Shown piece by piece: positions 36,510 through 46,580 of a stretch of 64,000 nucleotides of DNA. A model generated the notes under the pieces. That model was not told the DNA's origin, did no database searches, and worked only from the letters and a program-made list of their open reading frames with translations. Each line of letters starts with the position of its first letter. Position 1 is the first letter of the stretch. Source of the stretch: Cryptomeria japonica (Eukaryota > Streptophyta > Pinopsida > Cupressales > Cupressaceae); the NCBI RefSeq assembly GCF_030272615.1, contig NC_081410.1:226167415-226231414 (forward strand), read 5' to 3'. The position numbers and the translations under genes were made by a program.

Positions 36510-37804
36510 GTTCCCACTTCTCTTTGCACTTGTAGGACAAGTGTTTACTTTTAAGGCCCCTTCGATTGCAAATATGTCCAGGCCGCTATACCTCATTGCA
36601 TATAAAGCATAACTTTTTCTCATGGGTTTCATCTTGTTTACAAGTGTATCCTCGTTCCCATTTCGTCGCAATCAAAACATAGACCTTTCTTCCTTAGTTC
36701 TTCTCGATTGTCATAAGAGAGGTATGCTCTCTTGCACTTGTCCTTCTCATAGGAGTGCTTATCTTTTGATGCCATCCTATTAAAGTGATCCTTTTCCCTT
36801 GTTTTGGCATTAAACCATGTGGCTTTTAGGATTGCTTCCTAGAGTGTGGTAGGATCAAAGGCACTAAATATGCCATGGAGTGTATCCGATAACCTGTCTA
36901 TGAATGGGTGAGTCTCTCCTCGGGTATTTCGGGGACCATTATGGCTAGCCTTTGAAATTTGGTGATATAGTCCTCAAGGGTTCCCCTTTGCCTTATTTTT
37001 GTTAGTTCCTTGAAGTGGTTTTGGGGATGTGTTTGTTCAAACCTTTCAATGAGTTTTTTTTGAAGGCATCATAGGTCTTTATACTTCAAGTCTTGGGTGA
37101 TTAAACCATGATGCCACCAATCATGTGCCACCCCCTCTAGATGTAATATGGCAAGTGTAATGACATCTTCTTCTAACTTGGGGCTAAGGGTCAAGTAGGT
37201 TTCTAGTTTTTGGATCCATGCATGGGCCATGATTTTTCTCGATCCATCAAAATTAGGGATGGACAATTTCCCTACCTTATATTGTAAATCCCGATTAGGT
37301 TGAATCCTTTCCTTTCTATGGTTCCTTCTTGTCTCTGCCTCACAATACATCGTGAATGGGATGCTTCTCTTGACTTTGGGGTCAAGTCTTATGTATTCTT
37401 CGGCAAGCGCATTCATATCGGGTGCATTACCCTCCCCATTTCTCCTTGATGGTTCCTCCCTAAGTAAGAAGGGAGGCCCAATTGTTCTAGGGGTCAATCC
37501 TAGGGTGGTTTGGTTGTCACTCTCGGATTGGCTAGGAGTTCCATCCCTTCCATTTCTTGCCTTAGGTCTAAGAGTACTTAGGGTGGCATTTATGTTTTGG
37601 AAGGCTTGGGCTGTTTGTTCCATAAAGGCCCTAAATTCTTGCTCCTTTTGTTCACTTCTTGTGTTGTCTTTGCTTATTGTAGTTTTCTTGTTTTCCCTTT
37701 CTGGAGCCCTTAAAGACCTTTGGCTAAGTTGCATTAACAATTGTTCATCCCTCTGGCTGGTAGGATCTAGTTAGTGAGACCTACCTTAGATGCCTTCATA
37801 GGAG
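36510..37804 (-). pseudogene. Ty3/gypsy gag, central part
   Basis: On the minus strand 37740-37069 is open for 223 codons. It contains SIPNFDGSRKIMAHAWIQKLETYL and EEDVITLAILHLEGVAHDWW, the retrotransposon gag (capsid) signature in which a substrate-like W..LE.YF block is followed by LEG.A..WW. Below 37069 the frame is shifted but continues into a CCHC-like knuckle region around 36550-36720 (CFDCDEMGT.., CFICN-like). The N-terminus continues across copy D at 40941-40919. Both breaks coincide with 5-bp target duplications of giant-LTR insertions. No protease, RT or integrase was found nearby. It is a dead element, older than both insertions. Confidence 0.75.
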
Positions 37805-38668
37805 GGATGTGTTGATGTGTTTTTTAGGCACATGCGAACACAGAATAAAATACCTTAAGTATCTTATCCTCTCTTGAACAAAATCTCTCAAATGCTGAAG
37901 ATTAGCTTAAGGATCACTTGAGAAGACTCCAAGGTTCATGAATGTAGGGTCACTACGTGTGGATAAGCTCTATTGGTTGATGCGATTGCTGGTATCACAA
38001 GGGGACTTGCCTGAATGCTTGATTTGCTGGACTTAGATCATCTGATGTTGCAATATGGTGATGCTCTTTGATCCTAAAATAGCTAGAGTTTGAAAAAATA
38101 GCGAAAGATGAAGGGTTAAGAGAGTCTATTCTAAAGCCTAGAATGTGAGAAGATGGATGAATGATTAGATGGAATCCTACCGAGCGAGGTCTCACCATCA
38201 AACTGAACAATTTGACACAAGCTCAATGCAATCTTCTAAGGACATTTCAAAGATGTTCAAATCATTATCATCGAACATTGATCACCATTCAAGTTAATGC
38301 ATAAAAAACGGACGCGTAACAATTTGAAGTTAAGCTCATATCTTTCCAGTTGATCACACAAGGCACACTTACAATCAATAAGATGCTAGTGGTATGGACT
38401 AGGCGGATTCTACATGATTACATTCACCAAATTCTTCCATTCAATCTAATTTATTTATCATCTAAGATGAAGATCCAACAAAAACCATGCACATTGTAAA
38501 GAAACAACACACTTCACCATAGCTTCAATGAAAATGAAGTTCATTTACAACTGAGGCAACAATTTCTGCCTTCTCTTCCTACTGTACTCTAACTTCTATT
38601 CTACTCTCTGAAGACCATCTATTGAGAATTAAGTCACTATTAACCTTTACAAATGGAGAGATTGAGCT

Positions 38669-38756
38669 TTATATAGAGAGCTCATTTACAATGAACGACC
38701 AGGATTGAATTTCCATCGATGGCCAAGATTTTACAATGAAACCCTAATTAGGGTTT
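38669..38756 (-). promoter_or_regulatory. LTR core promoter of copy D
   Basis: There is a perfect AAACCCTAATTAGGGTTT at 38739-38756 and, on the minus strand, CTCTATATAAAGCTC at about 38678-38665. It lies about 0.86 kb before the 3' end of the element, matching the other copies. Confidence 0.6.
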
Positions 38757-39241
38757 GTTATAACAAACTCTCCTTAGTCAATGGGAAAATTATATTCAAT
38801 GAGTATGGACCAATAAATAAGAAGGGTAGGTGCCTCGGAGTTTGTGCCATCACTAGTTAGTCAAGTACATTGCATCTAGACATGCTGATGTGGAACTTCT
38901 TCGATTGGTAGAGATAGTGACTGGAATGATGACTAGGACGCCACCTTTAACTTGCACTTTGTAGACTGGATAGATCATTATGAAGGAATATTTCTTGATA
39001 CTTCAACATTGTCCAGCTTCCGCGATGATGATGATGATCTTCTAATTGTCTTCTCGAATGTCTTGATCATGGAAGTGCAAGGTATAAGTCTTAGTTTCGA
39101 AGTATTGATGAACTTCTGATGTTAGCATTGTCTCTCTCCTTTGGAATTCCTTCTCTTGTGACTCCCTTCATGTCTTTGACATTGTGGATCATGTCTTTGT
39201 GCAAATGAATGCATCTTGTGTGATCTCCTTCTTGTATTTGT

Positions 39242-39358
39242 CTATGAAGTTCCCTTTAGGATATCTTCCTTGCATCTTAATCTTGATGTTGAAATTTGAT
39301 CCTCGAGTGACTTGTTCCATTCTTTCTCCACTGTGATCTCCTTGACTTCTTTCTCCAT
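39242..39358 (-). CDS. Short ORF in the gene slot of copy D (38 aa)
   Basis: The ATG at 39358 follows the acceptor-like TTTGTTTTGCAG by three bases, exactly where the long ORF starts in types A and B. It encodes MEKEVKEITVEKEWNKSLED..., a charged helical peptide with no recognised family, and stops at 39242. An upstream in-frame start at 39439 lies in the presumed intron, so I prefer the shorter reading. It may be only a leftover of a lost gene. Its position, not its sequence, is the reason for listing it. Confidence 0.25.
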   Translation of the reverse strand: MEKEVKEITVEKEWNKSLEDQISTSRLRCKEDILKGTS

Positions 39359-39589
39359 CTTCTGCAAAACAAACAAGCAAGTATCAAATACACTTGATAT
39401 ATAGGTTATATAATCGCTTAATTTGACATAATCTCTCATTTTGTATGATTTGCCGGTCCAATAGGTGCAGTCTTAGGGGAGATCACCCCTTGGTTTTGAG
39501 AAAATTTTGCTATCTCCTTGATGAGCTCCTTTCTTCCTTTGTGAATTTGCTGTTGTTTTGATGAAATTCGCTCCAAACTTCGAGCAAGG

Positions 39590-40700
39590 TACATGCTTGA
39601 AAATTCGCTTTGGACCCTTAGGAAGGTAGATGATTTGAAAAAATTCGCCCTGGACCCTCTCCAAGGCACACACTCCAAGATTTGCTCTAGGGCCTTAGCA
39701 TGGTACACACTTTCAAAAAATTTGCTCCAGGACCTTGGCAAGGTACACATGATGAAATTCACTCTCTGTCCTTTGGAGGGTACACGACTCATTAGGGAAG
39801 TTCAATCTCAAATCTTAACAGGGTACATGACTTCAACAAATTTGCTCAAAAACCTCTCCTTCAAAATTCACTCTCAATCTTCACTTGGATAAATTCGCCC
39901 TTGATCCTCAGCAAGGTACTCAACTTAGCAAAATTTTCGCTTTGGACCCTTAGGAAGGTACATGTCCGTGGCGAAGAAATTCGCTCTTGTCCCTTTGGAA
40001 GGTACATCACTTGGTAAAGAATTTCGCTCTGGGACCCCAACAAGGTACATATCTTCATGAAAAGGTTGCTCTCTATCCTTAGCAAGGTATAGGGTCCAAG
40101 TAAGAAATTCGCTCTATGTCCTTAGCAAGGATAAGGTTCAAAGTAAGAAATTCGCTCCATGTCCTTTGCAAGGACAAGGTCCAAGGTAAGAAATTTGCTC
40201 CATGTCCTTTGCAAGGACAGGGTCCAAGGTGAGAAATTTGCTCTAGGACCTTTCCAAGGACAAAACTCAGAATTTCGCTCTAGGACCTTTGTGAGGACAT
40301 GGCAGAGTTCGCTCTCAATCTTGAGTAAAATACGTGACTTGGTGAAGATCTTTGATTTGATTCCTTCAATTTTCTTTTACTTTGTTGATTTTAACCTTAA
40401 ATTCTCCACTCTTTCCACATGAAAGCATTACCAATCCGACCTTTGAGAGCACCTATGGAGGAAATTCGCTCTATGACCTTTGGAAGGACATGCCTTTGGT
40501 GAAAAGAATTTCGCTCTATGACCTTAGCAAGGACATGAAAAAGCTCGCTCTAGGACCTTAGCAAGGACATGAAAAAGTTCCCTGTCAGTCCTTAGCAAGG
40601 TACAGGGTCAAGGTACTTAGGCAAATTTCACTCTAGGGAGGGAGCAAGTCACTCATCCTTAGGAAAGGCTCTTGACTTAGTCCTTTCACCTGACTTTGCT
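39590..40700 (-). repeat. Short-period array (about 35-48 bp) with self-complementary core
   Basis: About twenty-two repeats of a core like AAATTCGCTCTAGGACCTTAGCAAGGAC occur in plus-strand text, often only 40-45 bp apart (for example near 40107, 40150, 40194, 40237 and 40276). The core shares the layout of the 167-bp array core (CGC..GGACC-loop-AAGGxC), but here the spacers are almost gone. It occupies the same relative position in the element. Some units are diverged. Confidence 0.75.
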
Positions 40701-40918
40701 CAGTTTGTTCAATCCTCAAGTCTCTCACCCATGAATCATTCTTGCAACATGCTTGATGACTTAGTTCACTCCAACCTGACATGATGACCCTCTAGCTACT
40801 TGAGAAACTCTATCCCTTCAATGCAAAGATTAATAGCAAAGACCCTAACACAACCTAGAAAGCAAAAAAGTGGGGGGTCCCCATATTCAATGGGGCGATG
40901 TGTGAATACCTCACAACA

Positions 40919-40941
40919 GGATGCAGGCTCCTTTGAGCCAT
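40919..40941 (-). pseudogene. Start of the gypsy gag cut off by copy D
   Basis: The ATG at 40941 (minus) reads MAQRSLHP and continues, after removal of copy D and one GGATG, into 37804 as SYEGI, then stop codons, then LDPTSQRDEQLLMQLSQRSL in the gag described at 36510-37804. The short N-terminal match and the in-frame continuation support this assignment. Confidence 0.5.
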
Positions 40942-40989
40942 AGACTTCTAGTTATTGTTTTGATATTTGTTTGGAACATTTGATGTAAT

Positions 40990-41308
40990 GGATTTCATAT
41001 TCCATGAGTTTTGTATACATTTGACAATATTTAAATATCTAAGTGTGATATTTCCTTCAACAATAGTTTGCGTTTATAATTATGTAATGATAATCGATGT
41101 TTACTTGTGTAAGTGATCAAATTAGCTTCTACTTGATGATGTTATTGTGTCTTTATGGTTTATTTAATAGAGGGTGCATGAAACAAGTTCTAAATCCTTA
41201 AAAATCTCTAAATTTCTTGGGGTTTTCACTTGCTGAGTTCGCATTGATTTTTTTTGCCGAGTATGGAGTCGAGTTACCCTTGCCAAGTTTGCGCCAAGTC
41301 TGAGTCTC

Positions 41309-41344
<36 letters not shown>

Positions 41345-41595
41345 TATATATAATTTTACCAAATTGAAATTGCTTATAATAGTTTAGTAAATTATATGTT
41401 CAAATTTTTTATTTTGTCAAACTAGGATGGAACTTTTGTGTGTCCTTTTCTTTTGCGCTTCATGGGACTTGAAGTAAGAAAAACATAATGGACATCTTCG
41501 TGTATTAATCCTTTATATTATGCTGCATGCATAGTTAAAAATTTAGTTTTAAAATTACAATTTCATAATTTTATATTGTTTATTGTAGTGTCACT
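40990..41595. other. Non-coding stretch with a (CT)n microsatellite
   Basis: This is AT-rich sequence upstream of the hAT transposase relic. (CT)15 lies at 41312-41342. Words such as TTGCTGAGTTCGC and GCCGAGTATGGAGTCGAG near 41232-41275 resemble subterminal repeats of some plant hAT elements, so the left end of the hAT may lie here. I could not find a terminus with an 8-bp duplication. Confidence 0.45.
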
Positions 41596-42492
41596 ATGAG
41601 TTCTCATGGCATTAGTGAAGATGAGGTTGAGGTTCAAAGTCAAACTGATTCTGATTATGCACTTGAGGTTAATTAAAATGTAGAAGCAAAGAGGGGTGAC
41701 CATGAAACCCAAACCATGAGTTCCATGGCGAGTGCAACTACAAATATGAATTTCCCCTCCACAATATTGACAAATTTTGCTGAGGGTCCCTTTGATCCTA
41801 AGTCTCCTTTACAAAATTATAGAGTAGGCTTGGGACATTTGGGGGCACAAGGTTGTGGAAGTGCCACTTTTGTAACATTGAATTTCAGGGCAACATTACC
41901 AGACTTAGTGCCCACCTCCTTCATATCTGAGGAAAAGGTGTATGTGTATGTGAGGTGTTGGGGAGAAACCTGAAATTTAGGGCCAAGATATGTAGGCTAT
42001 GGGGTGGTAAAGACGATGAAATTGCACCTACGTCATCAAAGCCAGCCACATGGTTCTACTTCTACTTTGCAGAGGCAATTTGCACTTATGCTAGTTTCTT
42101 CTACTTCAAGGGCCCATGCAGTAGAGGCTAGGAGGGAACAAAAGTTTAATGCTCCTAACACTCTAGCTGAATTATTCTATGTGCAAATCAAAGCTGAGGT
42201 AGATGATGCCATTGAAAAATTCTTTTGCCAATTGTATTCCATTCCATGTGGTTTAATCTCCTTATTATAATGAGGCAATGGCAAAGGTAGGACCATCAGA
42301 TTTTCCACTAGGGGAGACAAAATTGAGAGCCATGATCTTAGATGAGAACTATTCCAAGATAAGTGTGTTAGTGGAGCAAATAAAGGAATGTTGGTGGCAA
42401 GTGGATGCAGTATACTCATGGATGGGTGGACAAACATTAGGTATAGTCCACTCATCAATATCATGGTTATATTTTCAGAGGGCCTATGTTTT
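41596..42492 (+). pseudogene. hAT transposase relic, N-terminal part
   Basis: It starts MSSHGISEDEVEVQSQ at 41596. After stops and frameshifts, 41810-41960 resembles a BED zinc finger of plant hAT proteins (SPL.NYV.RLGHLGAQGCGSATFVC-like across frames). From 42388 the frame reads LVASGCSILMDGWTNIRYSPLINIMVIFSEGLCF, the start of the DUF659 domain (catalytic-core region, DGWT motif). The gene is interrupted at 42492 by copy C and resumes at 46586. It has at least two stops and two frame changes, so it is inactive. Confidence 0.8.
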
Positions 42493-42891
42493 TGTTGTGA
42501 CGTTTTCACACATCGCCCCATTGCAAATGGGGACCCCTGCTTTTTTTGCTTTTTTAGGGTTTGTTTTTAGGGTTTTGTCCGTTAGCCTTTGCATTTTGAG
42601 TGTCGCCAAGGGGATCACCTAGATAGCAAGTCTGGCTTGAGTGAAGTCCTGATCCTGAAATTTGGCTAAGTCTGGAATGTCCTGATCCTGAAATTTGACT
42701 AAGTCTGGAAACTGAAAAACCTCAAAAAACTAGATTTTGCAATATAACTCCTGGAGGTCTGAAACCACTCTCAAACATCCTGAAAGTATATATGGCATAT
42801 AACTTAAAGTATAAGTAGTTTCTTCTTTCTTATACTTAAATGTTATATTCCATAAAAAATTATCCTGATAGAGAGTTCAAAAAGTCAAATT

Positions 42892-44345
42892 TCGCTCCTA
42901 TCCTTCACTGAGGATCCAGAGCAAAAAGCGCTCCTGTCCCTCACCAAGGGTCCAAGGTGAATCGCTCCTGTCCCTCACCAAGGGTCCAGGGCGAAAAAGC
43001 TTATTTGAGTCATTCCTGACCTTGTTTGGTCAAATTGAGATATCAAAGGCATGGTGGATGACGAAATGAACGTGATAGAGCATCCAGACTTGATTGAAAA
43101 CAATGAAATGATGAAGTTTTTTGCCTAGAAGGTCAAAAGCGCTCCTGTCCCTCATTGAAGGACCAGAGCGATTTTCTTTATGTGCACAATTTTAGACCTT
43201 TTTTGGACATTAACTCTTATTCGTAGTGTGAAGTAAGATGAAATCTTCCCTAGCAAAGGAATTTCGAGATGAAAAGTGAGACAATTTGGCTTAGAGGGCA
43301 AAAAGTGCTCCTGTCCCTCACTGAAGGACCATGGCGCTTTTTCAAGTTTCTCCTCTTTGTTTGATATTTTAAGGCAAAACTTGACTTGGATGGGAAGGAC
43401 GAATGATGTTTTATGCCTTAGATGCGATTGAAGGTTTAAAAGACAAGGAAATATACCATGAAGGTAAAAAGTGCTCCTGTCCCTCTCCAAGGGACCAAAG
43501 CGATTTTCCAAAAAGTGCAAATTTCTTGCAAAGCCAAGGCAAGTTTGTGATTGAAATGAATGGAAGAAGACATGATTAGCCCATTGAAGATAATTTGGAA
43601 AGCTAGCAAAGGACGGATAGGCTTGAAATTGCAAAAGTGCTCCTGTCCCTCTCTAAGGGACCAGGGCGAAAAACATATTATCTGGCTTTTCTCTCCAAAT
43701 TTGGACAAATCTAGGCCAAGGCGCAAGTTTGAAAGGATGTTTAAAAAGCTTCGAGTAGGAATTGAGATGCAAGAGTTGCAAATTTTGATGACAATTGGCA
43801 AAAGCGCTCCTGTCCCTCACCAAGGGACCAGGGCGAAATCTCCAAATATGCCCATTTACCTTACATTTTGAAATGCTATTTTTGTTTCCAGGACTCAAGA
43901 AGGAGTGGGGAATGATCTTCTACGCCTTGAGGGTAATTTGAAGTCGATGTGATCAAGAATTTGTACAATGGACTCAAAAGTGCTCCTGTCCCTCACTGAA
44001 GGACCAGGGCGATTTTTATGAAATCAACAATTTCCCTTCGAGATTATGCTAAGGCAAGGTTGTGCGAGATGGGAAGGATCTTCTAAAGCATTGTGAACAA
44101 AGATTTGACTTCAAAATTTGAGAATCCTAGCCTAAAATACAAAAAGCGCTCCTGTCCCTCTCTAAGGGTCCAGGGCGAAAATCTTTGGAAAATCAATTTT
44201 GCCTTGCAAAAACGAGTTAGGCATGCATGAAAGGGATGAAAGAGATCATTACTTACCCCACAATGGGAGTTGGCAATTAAAGGTGAAGGGTTGAGACCAA
44301 AAGTGAAAAAGCGCTCCTGTCCCTCTCCAAGGGACCAGAGCGAAG
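42892..44345 (+). repeat. Hairpin-punctuated array, period 166 or 176 bp
   Basis: The core GCGCTCCTGTCCCTC-N5-AGGGACCAGGGCG starts near 42892, 42928, 42962, 43139, 43305, 43471, 43637, 43804, 43980, 44146 and 44311. After a clustered start (36 and 34 bp apart), spacings are 177, 166, 166, 166, 167, 176, 166 and 165. It is the same structure and orientation, relative to the element, as in copies A1 and A2. Spacers between cores are old, diverged copies of each other. Confidence 0.85.
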
Positions 44346-44670
44346 TTAGTGGCATTCAATATTTTTAACCATATTTGGGTGATAATATCCTCCAAATCGC
44401 ATTAGATGCCAAAATTGCCAACTTCGAAATATTTGAAAAAATTTAATCAAATTGGCATTTAATAAATTAATTTTGGGCCTCAAAAAAATCGAATTTTTAT
44501 TATAAAGGCATTTAAAATTAATTTTTGTGAAATTAAAAATTAAAAGTTGAGCGCACAAGGCATTATTTTGTCTTTATTTATCAAGTCGGCCTTCTTCTTG
44601 GTGGTTTATTTTTTTTTTATTTTAAGGCTTATTTGCTAGGTCGGCCTCAACAAGAATCAAGGTAAAGCGC

Positions 44671-45143
44671 TTTATATATTGGAGGGGTTTGTTTCATATT
44701 TCAAATCATTCATTCATTCTTTCCTAAGTACGAATTTTGAAGGCTATTGGAGAGGCAAATTTCTTGCTAGATTGGAGTATAATTTCCAGATTTTTTGAAG
44801 GCTAAAGGAGGCGTACTTCATCCAAGGGATGGCTATAAATCTTGCCCAACAAAATCCGGTCTTCTTCCTTCATTTTTCAAGGTTTTGTACTTAAATACTC
44901 AAGGAGGTATGAAGAATTACTTTTTTGAAGATCTCATTCAAGACTTATTGTGATCCCATTGCAATTTTGTAAAATCTAAGTCTTGAAAATCCAATTTCCA
45001 TTCATGATTAATTTGAAAATGTATAATTCTTGATTTATCATGACTTTTTTCAAATTAATGTCTTAAGTTTTACCTTTGAAAGGTCTTAAATTTCATGCTT
45101 TGAGGTTTGATGCTCAAAAGACTAACTTTAATATTTTGTGTAG
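44671..45143 (+). promoter_or_regulatory. Internal TATA, leader exon and intron of copy C
   Basis: GCGCTTTATATATTGG places a TATA at 44671. The donor AAGGAG|GTATG has its intron start at 44907, and the acceptor TTTTGTGTAG ends at 45143, giving a 237-bp intron. The ATG is at 45151. TATA context, donor and acceptor all match copy A2. Confidence 0.5.
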
Positions 45144-45150
45144 GCATCAA

Positions 45151-45360
45151 ATGGAGATCTCGGAGTTGGAAGATCAAGCAAGGACAAGGGCGACCTCCTC
45201 CAGTCAAGCATCGACAAGGATGGCTTCCTTCGATCAAACATCAACAAGGATAACTTCTTCCAATCCAACATTCCAAGGCGAGGTACATCATCATCCTGCA
45301 CATCAAGGACACAAGAAGTCAGAGCAAGGGTTCGTTGAAGAAGCAGATAGTTCCAGATGA
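45151..45360 (+). CDS. Short ORF in the gene slot of copy C (69 aa)
   Basis: The ATG lies eight bases after the acceptor, at the position of the long ORF in copies A1 and A2. It encodes MEISELEDQARTRATSSSQA..., with a repeated ST/SxQ(A/T)STR theme (three imperfect repeats), and ends EEADSSR. There is no similarity to the long ORF and no known family. It may be a degenerate leftover or a simple repeat-derived frame. Expression is unknown. Confidence 0.3.
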   Translation: MEISELEDQARTRATSSSQASTRMASFDQTSTRITSSNPTFQGEVHHHPAHQGHKKSEQGFVEEADSSR

Positions 45361-45633
45361 ATTAATTAAAGCTAGCTTCTCAACAACATCAAGTTGAATA
45401 TCTACCAAGTTACAAGTGTCAGACGAGTTGGCATCCTAGTCATCACTTTTCCAGTCGGATTGGTCCACCTCAGCATGTCCAGATTCAATGTACCTAACTC
45501 ATGGAAGGTGGCCCAAACTTCGATATACCTACCTCGGCTATCCATTGGTCGATTTTTCCAGAGAAAGGACATGTGTCCAAGCAATACAATTATTTCATTG
45601 GTCGAGCATTAAATGTTATGTAATGGTTGTAAC

Positions 45634-45723
45634 AAACCCTAATTAGGGTTTTCATTATTGAATCTTGGCCATTGATCTCGAATTGATCTAAGTCATCGAA
45701 TTGTATTGAGGGCACTATATAAG
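45634..45723 (+). promoter_or_regulatory. LTR core promoter of copy C
   Basis: There is a perfect AAACCCTAATTAGGGTTT at 45634-45651 and CACTATATAAGCC with the TATA at about 45716, 65 bp downstream. The 3' end of the element lies about 0.86 kb further on. Confidence 0.6.
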
Positions 45724-46580
45724 CCCTGGCATTTCATTTGTAAAGGCATATAGAAGCAGTTAATAGAAGATAGATAGAGAGTAGTTAGCAGTTGATAGAA
45801 TAGCAATTAGAGTAGAGTAGAGAGAGAAGGCAAAGATTGTTGCCAAGATGTTGTTGTAAGAGACTTGTAACTTCATTGAAGAAATGGTGAAATTTATGGG
45901 TCGATTCGATAATTTGCATGGTCTTTATACTTCTCATATTTGATTTCATGTTATTAGATGAGTGGAAGAAATGTGCTTGATTGATGGTGAAATTCGTATA
46001 TCCATACTACTAGCAGTTTGTTGATTGCAGACTTGCCTTGTGTAGTCAACTGGAATCATTCAGCTTAAGCTTAACTTCAATTGTCGCTTCTTCATTGATA
46101 TGCATCAACCTGATGGTGTCTATGCCTGTAGTGATGATTTGAACATCATAAAGCTTTCCTTCGAAGATCGCACTAACCTTGTGGAGATGGTCCTGGGATG
46201 TCAAAACAAGACTTAGTTAGAATTTCATCAAAGATCATTCATTGCTCTTACATTCTTAGTGTTAGGATTAGATCCTTTCCTCGCCCTCGTCTTTTTTCCT
46301 TTTTTTTAAATCAAAGCTAGTAAGAGCTTGTGTTCCAGCAATATTCAAAGCAGATCAGACGTTCAATCATCAAATGTAAGTCCCCTTGTGATTCCAGCAA
46401 ATCACATCATACCACTGGTGCTTGTCCACACGTAGAGATCCTACATTGAAGAACCTTGAAGTCATCCTGATTGATCCTTTTCGCGATATCTTCAGCATTT
46501 AGAGACTTTACTCAAGAGAGGATAAGGTACCCTTAGGTATTTTATTCTGTGTTTGATAGTGTACAAAAAACACGTCAACA

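Larger units (their letters stand above)
37810..40918 (-). mobile_element. Giant-LTR superfamily, copy D (3.1 kb)
   Basis: GGATG at 37805-37809 and 40919-40923 is a perfect target duplication. The minus strand starts TGTTGTGAGG at 40918, has the hairpin CGCCCCATTGAATATGGGGACCCC, and ends ..ACATCAACA at 37810. It carries a short-period array (40700-39590), a splice acceptor (GTTTGTTTTGCAG, last base 39362) directly before an ATG with only a 38-aa ORF, then the telobox palindrome (38739-38756) and TATA. It lies inside a gypsy gag near its start codon. Confidence 0.85.
42493..46580 (+). mobile_element. Giant-LTR superfamily, copy C (4.09 kb)
   Basis: GTTTT at 42488-42492 and 46581-46585 is a perfect duplication, and excision joins two halves of a hAT transposase frame. 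It starts TGTTGTGACG at 42493, has the hairpin CGCCCCATTGCAAATGGGGACCCC, and ends ..CACGTCAACA at 46580. It has a hairpin array (42892-44345), TATA at 44671, an intron donor at 44906/44907, an acceptor at 45143, a short ORF, a telobox palindrome and a TATA at 45716. Array units and flanks are closely similar to copy A2, so the two share a recent ancestor. The long ORF is missing. Confidence 0.9.

Noticed and set aside
37352-37774. 140-codon plus-strand frame
   Set aside because: It is a shadow of the gypsy gag on the opposite strand.
26652-40918. Copies E and D as the two LTRs of the gypsy element between them
   Set aside because: Each has its own perfect 5-bp duplication (CCCAA and GGATG), so they are independent insertions. 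D also lies within the gag, not before it.
43152-43801. Minus-strand frames of 160 and 121 codons
   Set aside because: They lie opposite the hairpin array of copy C, and their recurring LREGQE/ERDRSTF words are the core read backwards.
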